Origin: Deltaproteobacteria bacterium HGW-Deltaproteobacteria-18
Lineage (GTDB): Bacteria > Desulfobacterota > Desulfovibrionia > Desulfovibrionales > Desulfomicrobiaceae
Assembly: GCA_002841885.1 (NCBI GenBank)
Contig: PHBE01000003.1
Span: forward strand, 146,592-210,591
Length of the DNA stretch: 64,000 nt
Direction of reading: 5' to 3'
Every line of letters begins with the position of its first letter. The first letter of the stretch is position 1. Below the pieces are notes generated by a model, which saw only the letters and a list, made by a program, of their open reading frames with translations, was not told the origin of the DNA and searched no databases. Positions 1 through 9,443 of this stretch are shown here, piece after piece. The position numbers were made by a program, and so were the translations under genes.

Positions 1-180
1 CTCGGCATCGCCGACCATCCCTTCAAGGACAAGATGCCGGGCGTTAGGGTACTCGGCCTGCATGCCGAGTTTTCCATAAATCGTCTGGATTTCCATGTGG
101 GCTCCGAGGAATGGACCCGGATGGGAGTCATGGGCGAAACCATCGATCTGACTATCGACATGGAGCTGCTGCAACGCTAG
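1..180 (+). CDS. YceI-family protein, C-terminal end (partial)
   Basis: The window opens inside this gene. Frame 1 is open for 59 codons to a TAG stop at 178-180. The tail reads as beta strands, with VLGLHAEFSINRLDFHVGS and ETIDLTIDMELLQR, which resembles the last strands of the YceI lipocalin-like fold that holds isoprenoid or lipid ligands in the periplasm. The N-terminus and any signal peptide lie outside the window, so family membership rests on the tail only. Confidence 0.6.
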   Translation, partial: LGIADHPFKDKMPGVRVLGLHAEFSINRLDFHVGSEEWTRMGVMGETIDLTIDMELLQR

Positions 181-235
181 TACTGTCCTCCGTTCCGGGG
201 CCTTCCTGGACAACTTGCCCGCAGCCAGAGGAAGC

Positions 236-1738
236 ATGGACAGTCTTGAGATTCACCTTCGGCACGTCGATGTGGATTTGGGCACAGCCCGCATTCTGCA
301 TGACCTGAATCTGACCCTTTGCGGTCGTGAGCATTTTGCCGTTCTCGGCGACAACGGGGCGGGCAAGACCACCCTGCTGCGGCTGCTCGTCGGCGAGCTG
401 TGGCCTTCACAGCGAAGCGGCGGCGAGCGCATCTATCGACTCTTCGGGGAAGAATCGTCTTCTCCCATCGGCGTGCGTCCGCATGTGCGCCTTGTCACGC
501 CCGCCATGGCGGACTGGTATCTGCGCCATGATCTGCGGGTGCCGGTCTGGGAAATCATCTGCGCCGGGATGCACAACACCCCCTTTCTTTATCACGAGCC
601 AGTCGAGGCCGAACGCGAAAAAGCACGGACCCTGGGCCTTGAAATGGGCCTGGGACTGGTCCTTGATCGTCCCATGCGAGCGGTGTCTACGGGCCAGGCC
701 AAACGCGCGCTTCTGGCCCGGGCGCTCATCGCCTCTCCAAAACTGCTTGCCGTAGATGAGCTGACCCAGGGGCTGGACCGGCAAGGTCAGCTCAAACTGC
801 TTGACGCTCTGAACCGCATCGCGGCCACGGGCGACACCCGCCTTCTGGTCAGCGGACATGGCCTGCTGCCCGTGCCCGAAGAAGTTCGGGGGCGGATATA
901 TCTTGAGCACGGGCGGCTCGTTGATAGTCCGGCGCAGGTTCGCCCCGGCACCCTGGAGTTGCCGGAAGAGCAGGCCTCGTCGGTCCGGCCAGAGACCGTG
1001 GTCGAACTTGATTCGTGCACCGTGGTCATGGAAGGCCGCGCAGCCGTGGACAATCTGAGCTGGACGCTTCGTGCCGGTGAATGCTGGGGCGTGCTCGGGC
1101 ACAACGGCGGCGGCAAATCGACTCTGTTGCAGCTCATCACTGGGTACCGCCGCCCCTGGCCGGGCGGCGAGGCGAAATGGTTCGGCCGGTCGGGGCTCAC
1201 GCGAATGATGCAAATCCGTGGTCGCATAGGCATCCTTGCTCCCTGGATCGGGGAGCGCATCGAGCTCAAAGCCTCCTGCCGCGACGTGCTTCTTTCGGGC
1301 CTGTGCGACGGGCTGGGCGTGCATCGCGGCCTTACAGAACCGCAGATCGGCCAGGCCGAGGAACTGGCGAAAGCCTGGGGCATGGAGGATTGGCTGGATC
1401 GGCCGCTGGGTTCCCTCTCCTACGGTCAGGCGCGGCAGGTCATGCTGGCCCGCGCCGTTGTGCATGTCCCGGATCTTCTGGTCCTGGACGAACCTTTTTC
1501 CGGCCTCGACGCCTCCTGGCAGGCACGCATGGTCGAACTGCTGCGGCATTGGGCCGCAAAGGGGCGCACCCTGGTGCTGGCCACCCACTCCCCGGAATAC
1601 ATGGACGAGCTGCTGACCCACGGTCTCATTCTCGATCAGGGGCGGCTCGCGGCCGCTGCCGAATGGTCCGCATTGCGGCAGACTCCCGCCTTTGCCGCAC
1701 TTTTCGAAAATCCGGGGCAGCCGGCAGAGGTGTCATGA
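236..1738 (+). CDS. Tandem ABC ATPase, ModF/PhrA-like
   Basis: A 500-residue protein with two ABC nucleotide-binding domains in one chain and no membrane segment. Domain 1 has Walker A GDNGAGKTT (residues 38-46), a weak signature STGQA (about 151-155), Walker B ending in DE (about 174) and an H-loop His (about 208). Domain 2 has Walker A GHNGGGKST (288-296), signature LSYGQ and Walker B LLVLDEP. This arrangement matches ModF/PhrA-type double ATPases, whose role near molybdate systems is poorly defined. The ATG at 236 follows AGAGGAAG; the in-frame TTG at 215 lacks this spacing. The stop overlaps the next start as ATGA. The transported substrate is not evident. Confidence 0.8.
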   Translation: MDSLEIHLRHVDVDLGTARILHDLNLTLCGREHFAVLGDNGAGKTTLLRLLVGELWPSQRSGGERIYRLFGEESSSPIGVRPHVRLVTPAMADWYLRHDLRVPVWEIICAGMHNTPFLYHEPVEAEREKARTLGLEMGLGLVLDRPMRAVSTGQAKRALLARALIASPKLLAVDELTQGLDRQGQLKLLDALNRIAATGDTRLLVSGHGLLPVPEEVRGRIYLEHGRLVDSPAQVRPGTLELPEEQASSVRPETVVELDSCTVVMEGRAAVDNLSWTLRAGECWGVLGHNGGGKSTLLQLITGYRRPWPGGEAKWFGRSGLTRMMQIRGRIGILAPWIGERIELKASCRDVLLSGLCDGLGVHRGLTEPQIGQAEELAKAWGMEDWLDRPLGSLSYGQARQVMLARAVVHVPDLLVLDEPFSGLDASWQARMVELLRHWAAKGRTLVLATHSPEYMDELLTHGLILDQGRLAAAAEWSALRQTPAFAALFENPGQPAEVS

Positions 1739-3378
1739 ACATCGTCTGCGTGAGTTCAAGCCTGTGCGCAGCCCTGACCGGCCTTGGACACAACGTGCTG
1801 GACCTGCGTCCGGGAGCGGGCATCGTGCGCCTTGCTCCGCTTGTGGGGGATTTTGTCCCTGATCTCCTTATCCAGCAGGAATCCCTTGGCCCCCGGACCC
1901 TCGTCGCCGACCTCGATGTTTTTGCCTGCCCCAAGGTTTTCTGGTCCATAGACACGCATTTGAACAGCTTCTGGCACCAGTACTACGCCCGCCTTTTCGA
2001 TCTCTTCTGCACCACCCAGAAGCATTGGCAATCCTGGTTCAGGGAGCGGGGTGTCGCCCGGACCCTGTGGCTGCCCTGGTATGGCTCGCCGCGCGTCCTG
2101 CCCCTTTGGGACGAGCGTCGCCAGGGCCTGGGTTTTGTCGGCCGGGTCACCCCGGAGAGGCCGGTCCGGGAGTGGTTTATGGATTGGCTCAAAGCGCTGG
2201 GGCCTCTTGAGACGCGGGCCGACCTCGGTTTTGCCTCCATGCTCGATTTTTACGATCGCAGCCGGATCGTGCCCAACGAGTCCATTTTCGGGGAAGTGAA
2301 TTTTCGCCTGTTCGAAGCGGCCTCCTGCGGATGCGCGGTGATCAACCCGGCCACACCCGGACTTGAGGACCTGTTCGTTCCGGGCGAGGAGGTTGCCGTG
2401 TATCGCGACGGCGCGGAGCTTGCCGACTGGGTCCGGCGACTGCGTTCGGAGGCTCTGCTGGCCCGCAGCATGGGGCTGCGCGCACGGGAGCGGGTCAAGC
2501 GCGAGCACCTTCCGCAGCATCGCGCTGCCGCGCTGCTCGCTGCGGTCGGTGAAACGCCTGCCCGGTCAGCGGCCACAGGGGGCGACGCGCGGGTGGCCTG
2601 GTGGCTGACCCTGTATCATCTTTGGGAGGCAGGGCGTCTGGACATGGATGCGGATGTTCTTGCCGGCGGGCTCTCGGCCCTGCCTGTGACGCAAGAGGTT
2701 CTGGCCGTTCTGCTGCGTCTGCGGGCCAGGCTCGGCCGGGAAGAGTACATGCGTCTGGCCGTGCCGGTGGCCGAAAAAGGGCAGTACGAGTCCTCGGTTG
2801 ACGTCAACCTGGCGGGCAGCATGGGCGCGCTCGGGTTTGCCGATGTGCGTCTGGCGCGTCTTTTTTTCCTGCGGCACAGGCGTCACTGCGCGCCTTCGTC
2901 CCCGGACCCGGGGAGCACGCCGCTTTTGATTTGCCTTGCCTGGGCCAGGGAGCTACAACGTATCAGGCGGGTTTTCAGGCCCGGATTCGTGTTCAATCCC
3001 AAAAAGCACCTGCCGGCATCCAGTCTGGAATGTCTGGTGCTGGCCAGCGAATTCGAGCCGCAACACACGGACGTGTACAGGGAGATGGCCAGAATCCTCG
3101 CCCGCGACAGGGGATGGGACAGCTTGCGGCTCAAGGCCCTGTCCTATCTTTCATTGCGTGAGCGCACGAACTGGCGGCTGACCCTGGAACTCGGGGCCAC
3201 CAATTGCCGCGCCTTTCGCGTGCGGCAGGGCCTCGAAGAGCTGCTGGCGGCCAGGGACGAAGCCCTGCGTCAGGGCCAGGAAGATCGTTTTTGGCGGCGG
3301 CTTGAAGCCCATGACGAATCCGGACGAATCCGGGACCTGCTGCGCCCCGCGACCGTTCCGGGACCGCACGCAACCTAA
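1735..3378 (+). CDS. CgeB-type glycosyltransferase family protein
   Basis: A 547-residue cytosolic protein. The first 265 residues or so resemble CgeB/GT-B glycosyltransferases. The C-terminal donor-binding half of this region carries FRLFEAASCGCAVINP followed by LEDLFVPGEEV, the usual nucleotide-sugar pocket of Glyco_trans_1_2. The remaining 280 residues are helical and match nothing I recognise. Many Desulfovibrionales use such proteins in surface or flagellin glycosylation, but the acceptor here is unknown. The start overlaps the ABC ATPase stop by 4 bp, implying translational coupling. A longer open frame upstream to 1081 is a shadow of the ATPase. Confidence 0.7.
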   Translation: MNIVCVSSSLCAALTGLGHNVLDLRPGAGIVRLAPLVGDFVPDLLIQQESLGPRTLVADLDVFACPKVFWSIDTHLNSFWHQYYARLFDLFCTTQKHWQSWFRERGVARTLWLPWYGSPRVLPLWDERRQGLGFVGRVTPERPVREWFMDWLKALGPLETRADLGFASMLDFYDRSRIVPNESIFGEVNFRLFEAASCGCAVINPATPGLEDLFVPGEEVAVYRDGAELADWVRRLRSEALLARSMGLRARERVKREHLPQHRAAALLAAVGETPARSAATGGDARVAWWLTLYHLWEAGRLDMDADVLAGGLSALPVTQEVLAVLLRLRARLGREEYMRLAVPVAEKGQYESSVDVNLAGSMGALGFADVRLARLFFLRHRRHCAPSSPDPGSTPLLICLAWARELQRIRRVFRPGFVFNPKKHLPASSLECLVLASEFEPQHTDVYREMARILARDRGWDSLRLKALSYLSLRERTNWRLTLELGATNCRAFRVRQGLEELLAARDEALRQGQEDRFWRRLEAHDESGRIRDLLRPATVPGPHAT

Positions 3379-3391
3379 GCACAAGGCGGAT

Positions 3392-4993
3392 ATGCTCGAA
3401 ACACTGCGCATTCGGAATCTGGCCCTCATCGACGATGTCGAGCTTGAATTCTGTCCGGGCCTGAACGTGCTCACCGGCGAATCCGGCGCGGGCAAGTCTT
3501 TCATCCTGCGCGCCCTGGATTTCATCCTCGGCGAACGCATCGCCGCCGATCTGGTCCGTCCAGGCCGTGAAAAGGCCCTGGTCGAGGCCGTGTTCCAGCT
3601 TGACGGCGAAGAGCTTTTTCTGCGGCGCGAACTCTCCGCCAAGACCGGTCGCAGCCGCCTCTTTATCAACGACGATCTGGGTTCCCAGGAACGTCTGGCA
3701 GAACTTCGGCCCAAGCTTTTGATGCACACCAGCCAGCACGGGCAGCAGCGCCTGCTTTCACCGGAGCATCATGTCGAGATCCTGGATGCGTTTCTGGCGG
3801 ATCCGCTGATTCTCGTCACCCAGCGCGAGGCCCGCGAAGCATTGCAGGCCATTCTGGCGCGCAAGGCCGAGGTGCAGCGGCGCATGGCCGGCCTGCTCGA
3901 ACGGCGTGAGTTTCTCGAATTTCAACTGGCCGAGATCCGCAAGGTGGACCCTCGCCCCGGCGAGGAAGAGGAACTGCTGCGACTGCGCGATGCGTCCCGC
4001 CAAGCCGAGAAGGCCCATGCGCTGGCCGATGAGGCCCAGGGGCTCTTGCTGGGCGAGAACGGGCTGCAGGACGCCCTGACGTCTCTGGAACGCGCTCTGG
4101 CCGGGCTAGGTGAGGCCGACGAGAGCTTCGGCGAGCACGCAAGGGAGGTCGGGCGTTTCCGCGATGGCTTGTCCGACATGGTGCGCGACCTGCGCGCCCT
4201 TGGTTCGCATCAGAACGCGGATTTCGATGCCGAAAAAGTGGAGAAGAGGTTGTGGGAACTGCAACAGCTGCAGCGCAAGCTCAAGAGGTCCCTGGATTCC
4301 ATCGTGGCTCTTGGCGAGGAGATCGAGGAAAACCTGTCCTTCCTGGACGAAAGCGGCCTTGCCCTGAAGCGGCTGGAAAAGGACGAGGTCCTGGCCGCCA
4401 AAGCCCTGGCCCTGGCCACGACGGCGCTCAATTGCGCGCGGGAGGCAGCTTCCGTCGAGCTGACCGCCGGACTCAAGAACGAACTGGTCAACCTGGGTTT
4501 TTCGGAGCATCTGCGGGTTCTGGTGGATTTTCGGGCCCTGACCATCCACGCGGGTATTGACGAGCTTCGGCCCCGGTTTTTATGGGTGCCCAACCCCGGT
4601 CTTGATGCGCAGCCTCTTGACCGCATCGCCTCGGGGGGCGAGCTGTCCCGCTTTCTGCTGGCCGTGGTCAGCCTGCGCACCAGGGATCAGCTCCCGGCCC
4701 TGCTCTTCGACGAGGTCGATTCGGGCATAGGGGGGCAGACCCTGATCAAGGTCGCCGAGCGTATCCGCCTGCTTGCGGCGCGTCAGCAGGTCATCCTCAT
4801 TACCCACTGGCCGCAGCTGGCCCGGCTGGCCGACGAACATTTCGCCATTCGCAAGGAAGTTCACGACGGCGTGACCTACACCTTGTGCGCAAGCCTCTCC
4901 CCCGCCGAGCGTCAGGCCGAACTGGCCCGCATGGTGGGCGAGGCCCCACCCGTCACCCATGAGCCAGGACAAGCGTCCGGGAATTTCATATGA
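3392..4993 (+). CDS. recN: DNA repair protein RecN
   Basis: A 533-residue SMC-like ATPase acting early in double-strand break repair. The N-terminus MLETLRIRNLALIDDVELEF is typical of RecN, with Walker A GESGAGKS at residues 29-36. A long coiled-coil-rich middle separates it from the C-terminal signature and Walker B half, with ASGGELSRF and LLFDEVDSGIGG, followed by ITHWPQLA. The ATG at 3392 is preceded by AAGGCGGA; the open frame reaches back to 3302 but that part is a shadow of the preceding gene. The stop overlaps the pyrK start. Confidence 0.95.
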   Translation: MLETLRIRNLALIDDVELEFCPGLNVLTGESGAGKSFILRALDFILGERIAADLVRPGREKALVEAVFQLDGEELFLRRELSAKTGRSRLFINDDLGSQERLAELRPKLLMHTSQHGQQRLLSPEHHVEILDAFLADPLILVTQREAREALQAILARKAEVQRRMAGLLERREFLEFQLAEIRKVDPRPGEEEELLRLRDASRQAEKAHALADEAQGLLLGENGLQDALTSLERALAGLGEADESFGEHAREVGRFRDGLSDMVRDLRALGSHQNADFDAEKVEKRLWELQQLQRKLKRSLDSIVALGEEIEENLSFLDESGLALKRLEKDEVLAAKALALATTALNCAREAASVELTAGLKNELVNLGFSEHLRVLVDFRALTIHAGIDELRPRFLWVPNPGLDAQPLDRIASGGELSRFLLAVVSLRTRDQLPALLFDEVDSGIGGQTLIKVAERIRLLAARQQVILITHWPQLARLADEHFAIRKEVHDGVTYTLCASLSPAERQAELARMVGEAPPVTHEPGQASGNFI

Positions 4994-5766
4994 TCGACAG
5001 CCAAACACCATGCCGGGATCTGGAGGTTCTGTCCTGCCGCCCCGGAAGCGACCCTTCCATCATCGACCTTGTCCTCGCCGCGCCGGGTTGGACCTGCAAG
5101 CCCGGACAGTTCGTCATGCTTCGCCCTGCGCATTGGGGCGTCGAGCTGGTCTGGCCCCGTCCTTTTTCCGTCTGCGACGTGTCCGACGAGGGCTTGCGCA
5201 TCATTTTCCAGACCGTGGGGCGCGGCACGCGCAAGCTCGCCGAGCTTGAACCCGGACAGAAAGTCACGGTCTGGGGGCCGCTTGGGCGATGGTTCCGCAT
5301 CGACGAGTCCCGGCCCAACCTGATCCTGGCCGGAGGGGTTGGCATCGCTCCCTTTGTCATGCTGGCCCGGCGCGAAAAAACGGACAACCTGTCCATGCTT
5401 TTCGGGCATCGCCTCGATCTTGAACATTATCCGTACGACGAGATAGCGGCCCATATCAAAAGCGAGGCCATGCAGCAGAAAACCCCGGCCGACATCGCCC
5501 AGTTCGAGACGGTGCTCTCGGAGCGCATCAAGGCATTGGCCGGTGTCGGACAGGTGCTGGCCTGCGGACCGGAACCCATGCTGAAAGTCGTGCAGAAATA
5601 CTGCCTCCTGCACGGCACGGATGGCCAGGTTTCCCTGGAAAATCGGATGGGCTGCGGTGTTGGGGCATGTCTTGGCTGCGTCTGCAAGACCGTGGCCGGG
5701 GATTACGTGCAAAGTTGCGTGCACGGTCCCGTCTTCGATGTGCGCGACATAGAGCTGGGGGTATAG
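4990..5766 (+). CDS. pyrK: Dihydroorotate dehydrogenase electron transfer subunit PyrK
   Basis: A 258-residue FAD and [2Fe-2S] protein that passes electrons from the PyrD subunit to NAD+ in class 1B dihydroorotate dehydrogenase (pyrimidine synthesis, cytosol). A ferredoxin-reductase-like FAD domain (RPFSVCDV, GRGTRKLAEL) and an NAD domain (LILAGGVGIAPF) are followed by a C-terminal cysteine cluster MGCGVGACLGCVCKT with a last Cys in QSCVHGP. The start overlaps the recN stop (ATGA), and pyrD begins 2 bp downstream, as expected for the heterotetramer. Confidence 0.95.
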   Translation: MIDSQTPCRDLEVLSCRPGSDPSIIDLVLAAPGWTCKPGQFVMLRPAHWGVELVWPRPFSVCDVSDEGLRIIFQTVGRGTRKLAELEPGQKVTVWGPLGRWFRIDESRPNLILAGGVGIAPFVMLARREKTDNLSMLFGHRLDLEHYPYDEIAAHIKSEAMQQKTPADIAQFETVLSERIKALAGVGQVLACGPEPMLKVVQKYCLLHGTDGQVSLENRMGCGVGACLGCVCKTVAGDYVQSCVHGPVFDVRDIELGV

Positions 5767-5768
5767 CC

Positions 5769-6677
5769 ATGGATCAAACAGTCAAACTTGGACCCCTGAC
5801 ACTCAAGAATCCGATCATCACCGCCTCGGGCACCTTCGGGTACGGCCTTGAGTTCATGCGCTACGGCGACCTTTCCGCCATCGGTGCGATCTGCCTCAAG
5901 GGCATCTCCCTGGCTCCGCGCGCGGGCAATCCCATGCCGCGCATAGCCGAGACCCCCTGCGGCATGCTCAATGCCATCGGCCTGCAGAACGTGGGCGTGG
6001 AAAAATTTCTCAAAGAGAAGCTGCCCTACATCCCTGCCGGAGCGACGCTCATTGCCAACCTCTACGCCCAGACCGCCGAGGATTTTGGCGAGTTGGCCGG
6101 GATTTTTTCGACCGAGGACAAGATTTCGGCCCTTGAGGTCAACATCTCGTGTCCCAATGTGCGCGAGGGCGGCGTCCAGTTCGGCCAGGACCCGCTCATG
6201 GCCGCGCAGGTTGTCGGTGCGGTGAAGAAGCGGGCCGGGGACAAGCCGGTCATCGTCAAACTCAGCCCCAACGTGACCGATGTGCGCGTCATTGCCAGGG
6301 CGGCCGTGGATGCGGGGGCGGACATGCTCTCGCTCATCAACACGCTCGCGGGCATGTCCGTGGACATCCGCAAGCGCAGGAGCCGTCTGGCCAACGTGGT
6401 CGGCGGGCTTTCGGGCCCGGCCATCAAGCCCGTGGCCCTGCGCATGGTCCATCAGGTGTCGGGCGCCGTGAATGTGCCGATCATCGGCATGGGCGGCATC
6501 ACCAGCGCCGAGGACGTGCTGGAGTTCATCCTGGTGGGGGCGCACGCGGTGCAGATCGGCACGTACAACTTCATGCGCCCGGACAACGCCTTTCGCCTGG
6601 TCGAAGAGGTGCGGGTGCTGGCCGAGTCGTTGGGGATCGCCTCCTGGGACGAGTTCCGGGGGACGCTTCAGGTGTAA
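5769..6677 (+). CDS. pyrD: Dihydroorotate dehydrogenase class 1B catalytic subunit
   Basis: A 302-residue FMN-dependent TIM-barrel enzyme oxidising dihydroorotate to orotate. Visible motifs are ITASGTFGYG near the N-terminus, NISCPNVREGG with the catalytic Cys typical of class 1 enzymes, VKLSPNV, and the phosphate-binding end IIGMGGITSAEDVLEF. The ATG at 5769 is 2 bp after pyrK. Upstream in-frame codons belong to a shadow of pyrK. Class 1B rather than class 2 follows from the Cys base and the adjacent pyrK. Confidence 0.96.
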   Translation: MDQTVKLGPLTLKNPIITASGTFGYGLEFMRYGDLSAIGAICLKGISLAPRAGNPMPRIAETPCGMLNAIGLQNVGVEKFLKEKLPYIPAGATLIANLYAQTAEDFGELAGIFSTEDKISALEVNISCPNVREGGVQFGQDPLMAAQVVGAVKKRAGDKPVIVKLSPNVTDVRVIARAAVDAGADMLSLINTLAGMSVDIRKRRSRLANVVGGLSGPAIKPVALRMVHQVSGAVNVPIIGMGGITSAEDVLEFILVGAHAVQIGTYNFMRPDNAFRLVEEVRVLAESLGIASWDEFRGTLQV

Positions 6678-6778
6678 GGATTGCTGCAGATACCTGGGAC
6701 GCGTAAAGGGCATGGATTCACGTCTACGCGGGGATCCATGTTTTCGGAAATGTTCCATCGAAGCACGAGGGGGAAGGG

Positions 6779-7027
6779 ATGATCAAGAGATTCTGCGACA
6801 TATGCAGTGTGGAGATTCAGGGCCTCAAGGACGGAATCTACGAGGAACGTTACACTCTGGTCATTGAAGATCCGGCAAATCTGTCCCGCCTCGGCGGGCA
6901 GCTCGGAAAGATGAACCCGGTCATCGAGATGAAGCTCCAGAACAGCAATAATACTGATATCTGCCGAGAATGTCTGGAAAAGGTTCTGGTCAAGGAGTTC
7001 CACCGGAGAGCCAAGCGATCGGAATAA
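6779..7027 (+). CDS. Small two-CxxC protein, unknown function
   Basis: An 82-residue protein with two zinc-ribbon-like pairs, CDIC at residues 6-9 and CREC about 55 residues later. The strands between them resemble a small treble-clef or ribbon fold. A purine-rich GGGGGAAGGG precedes the ATG. It lies 101 bp after pyrD on the same strand. It could be a metal-binding or nucleic-acid-binding adaptor. I do not recognise a named family. Confidence 0.7.
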   Translation: MIKRFCDICSVEIQGLKDGIYEERYTLVIEDPANLSRLGGQLGKMNPVIEMKLQNSNNTDICRECLEKVLVKEFHRRAKRSE

Positions 7028-7361
7028 AATGGCAGGCTTCCAAAGTAATTGCCTGTCACCCCGGCGTCTGGTTCTGGCCCTGTTTTCAAAGCAGGTCTTG
7101 AGCACCAGCCTCTTCATCCTGTCAGAATTTCATAAGATCGTGTCGTCGCTGCTTTCGAAAAGGATGATAGAGATGACGGCATTCGCATTTTAGCTTCACG
7201 AAAGATCCCATCCCGTTCAAATCCCAGATGATTTGCGCCGAACCTCCAGCCTGGAGGGAGGTGCTGCAGCCCTTGGCTTCCCGTATTGGTGAATCCGCCT
7301 GTTTGATGGCGGCGTTTTGTGGTCATTTTGCCCGGGCAGGATGTCCCGGGGCGGGTCTTGT
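7028..7361. other. Intergenic region without a recognisable gene
   Basis: These 334 bp separate the two-CxxC gene from the convergent rsmB end. They hold a 7-bp perfect hairpin at 7243-7257 (CCTCCAG, one base, CTGGAGG) and a CCCGGG pair near 7329-7348. Neither is followed by a U-tract in either direction, so neither is a convincing terminator. The short open frames have no ribosome binding site or recognisable domain. Confidence 0.6.
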
Positions 7362-8636
7362 TCAGCTTTTGCGCAGGACCGCGCCGTAGAAAAATTCACC
7401 CAGCCCTTCAGAAGGATCGCTGGTTGATTGTCGCAGGCAGGAGAAGGAGGGATGGTCGTGAGTGAAGCGTTCGATCTGCTTCTCGTTTTCTTCAGGATTG
7501 AGGGTGCAGGTCACGTAGGCCAGACACCCTCCCGGCGTGAGGACATCCGCCGCGGCCTGCAGGATTTCTCTCTGCAGGGTGACAAGCCCAGCACAATCGG
7601 CCGCGGTCCGTTTCCACTTTATGTCTGGTCGCCGGGAAAGGACGCCAAGGCCCGAGCAGGGGACATCAAGAAACACGGTGCGGGGCATCTGCCGCAGGGG
7701 ATAGGGGCCCTGGCCCTGGGCCCGGAATGCGGGGATGTTATAGCCGAGCCGCGCACCTTCGGCTTTTAGCTGTCTCAACCGGAAGACATTGACATCCGAT
7801 GCCCACACGCTTTTGCCCACTTCGGCCAGCAGGTACGTCTTGCCGCCCCGGCCGGCGCAGGCGTCGAGCACGGGAGATGGCCAATGATCAACGCCCAGGG
7901 CATCCATGATTTTTTGCGCGGCAAGGCTCTGGCGCGTCGCTGCCCCCTCGGCCACGGCCTGGGCCAGAAAATCCGGCCACTGCGGGAGGGCAAAACCCCA
8001 GTTCGTGGAATCCTGTTTCAGCGGCTGCAGATTGTCCCGCAGCGCTTCCGCCTGCGCATGCGTACGGTTGATCCTGACCCCAAGCGGCGGCGCGCTTATG
8101 GTCGCCTGCAGGAAGGCCTGGGTCCGCTCCTTGCCGTAGCTGTTCAGCCACATGCCGGCCAGCCACCGCGGGCAGGAATACCAGGCGGCCAGAAAATGGT
8201 CATGACCGGCGGTCTTGGTCTGGTAATAGTCCTCGAAGCGCACGGCCAGGCCCAGGCGCAGCAGGTTGCGCAGCACGCCGTTGGCCACCTTGCTCATGGT
8301 CTGGTCCAGACGTTCGCGCACCAGGGTCACGGCCCAGTCCAGGGTCGCGTAATCGGGGATGCGGCTCAGGAAAAGGAGTTCGTAAAAGGCCACTCCGAGA
8401 ATGCGTTTCATGATGGGAGAGGTCTGGACCGGATTTTTCAGCAACTGGGAGAGAAGAAAATCGATACGTCCGCGCATACGCAGGTATCCGTAGGCCAGTT
8501 CCGTGGCCAGGCCCTTGTCCGGTCCGGCCTGGACCGGGTTCAGCACATCGTCCACGGCGGCCTGCAGGTCCTGCTTGTGGTCGAGGGTGCGGCGCAGGAT
8601 GTCGAGGGCCAGGCGGCGGGCTGCAGGCGTGCTCAT
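7362..8636 (-). CDS. rsmB: 16S rRNA m5C methyltransferase, RsmB/Sun family
   Basis: A 424-residue protein with an N-terminal NusB-like helical domain (about 1-140) and a C-terminal Rossmann methyltransferase that uses SAM to methylate cytosine 967 of 16S rRNA. Motifs are LDACAGRGGKT (SAM site), DVPCSGLGVL and VTCTLNPEEN, which hold the two cysteines of RNA m5C enzymes. The start at 8636 forms ATGA with the stop of the upstream DUF116 gene. An alternative ATG at 8660 would overlap more. It is the last gene of the hisS-aspS-def-fmt-DUF116 cluster. Confidence 0.9.
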   Translation of the reverse strand: MSTPAARRLALDILRRTLDHKQDLQAAVDDVLNPVQAGPDKGLATELAYGYLRMRGRIDFLLSQLLKNPVQTSPIMKRILGVAFYELLFLSRIPDYATLDWAVTLVRERLDQTMSKVANGVLRNLLRLGLAVRFEDYYQTKTAGHDHFLAAWYSCPRWLAGMWLNSYGKERTQAFLQATISAPPLGVRINRTHAQAEALRDNLQPLKQDSTNWGFALPQWPDFLAQAVAEGAATRQSLAAQKIMDALGVDHWPSPVLDACAGRGGKTYLLAEVGKSVWASDVNVFRLRQLKAEGARLGYNIPAFRAQGQGPYPLRQMPRTVFLDVPCSGLGVLSRRPDIKWKRTAADCAGLVTLQREILQAAADVLTPGGCLAYVTCTLNPEENEKQIERFTHDHPSFSCLRQSTSDPSEGLGEFFYGAVLRKS

Positions 8637-9439
8637 GCCAGGAATTCCTTGATGGCCCATTCGACCTTGTCCAGGGCCACGTCGGTGTCAAGGCAGGGCC
8701 CGAAGGGACGGGAATTGAGGATGCCGTAAACGGGCAGGGGATGGGTGTCCTGGATGCCGCTGGCCAGATCGCGCTCGCAGGCCACGGCGATGATCAGCCC
8801 GGGACGGTGCTGGACCACGATGCGCCGGGCAATGGTTCCGCCCGTGGCCACGGCCAGCTTGATGCCGTATTTGTCGCGCAGGGCCAGAAGGCCGGCCAGG
8901 GCGCAGTCTCCGCATCGTTTGCAGTTGTCGATGTCGTAGGTCAGCCGGAATTTGCAGCGGCTGTTCTGGATGCAGTGCGGCATGAGCAGCAGGATCCTTT
9001 CCGCCGGAAAGCGGTGCCCCTCGCCCCTGACCAGTTCGTTGTTGACCTTGATGAACGAGGCCCGCACCGTCTGTTTCGGGATGCCGACGAAGCGGCCCAG
9101 CAGGGTCATGAGCGGCAGGAAGAGCTTGACCGTGATGCCGCGCAGGCGCTTGGCGAAGAGCACGGGGCGGCCGAGCAGGATATTCAACACCAGGGCCAGG
9201 GCCGCCCAGCCGATGGCCAGGATCAGGGCCACCGTGATGAAGCCGAAAACCCAGGGCGCGGCGGGATGGATGGTGGTCAGGCCGACAAAAGGGATGAACC
9301 AGACCAAGGCCAAAAAAAGGCAGATCAGCACCGAAGAGCCGGTGATCAGGCCGATGAAGACCCGCTTGCGGGTTTGAAAGGAATCCCGGATCTCCTGCTC
9401 CAATGGGCTTCTGGTTTTGGTGCTCCTGGGACTGACCAT
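8633..9439 (-). CDS. DUF116 membrane protein with cysteine cluster
   Basis: A 268-residue protein with two or three N-terminal membrane segments (about residues 28-50, 62-90) and a cytosolic C-terminal domain. That domain contains PHCIQNSRC and CKRCGDC, a spacing suggesting an Fe-S or zinc site, and VATGGTIARRIV. This is the DUF116 family, of unknown biochemistry, often placed between fmt and rsmB in Desulfovibrionales. It lies 4 bp after fmt and overlaps rsmB by 4 bp, so the three are probably translated together. Confidence 0.8.
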   Translation of the reverse strand: MVSPRSTKTRSPLEQEIRDSFQTRKRVFIGLITGSSVLICLFLALVWFIPFVGLTTIHPAAPWVFGFITVALILAIGWAALALVLNILLGRPVLFAKRLRGITVKLFLPLMTLLGRFVGIPKQTVRASFIKVNNELVRGEGHRFPAERILLLMPHCIQNSRCKFRLTYDIDNCKRCGDCALAGLLALRDKYGIKLAVATGGTIARRIVVQHRPGLIIAVACERDLASGIQDTHPLPVYGILNSRPFGPCLDTDVALDKVEWAIKEFLA

Positions 9440-9443
9440 GGGA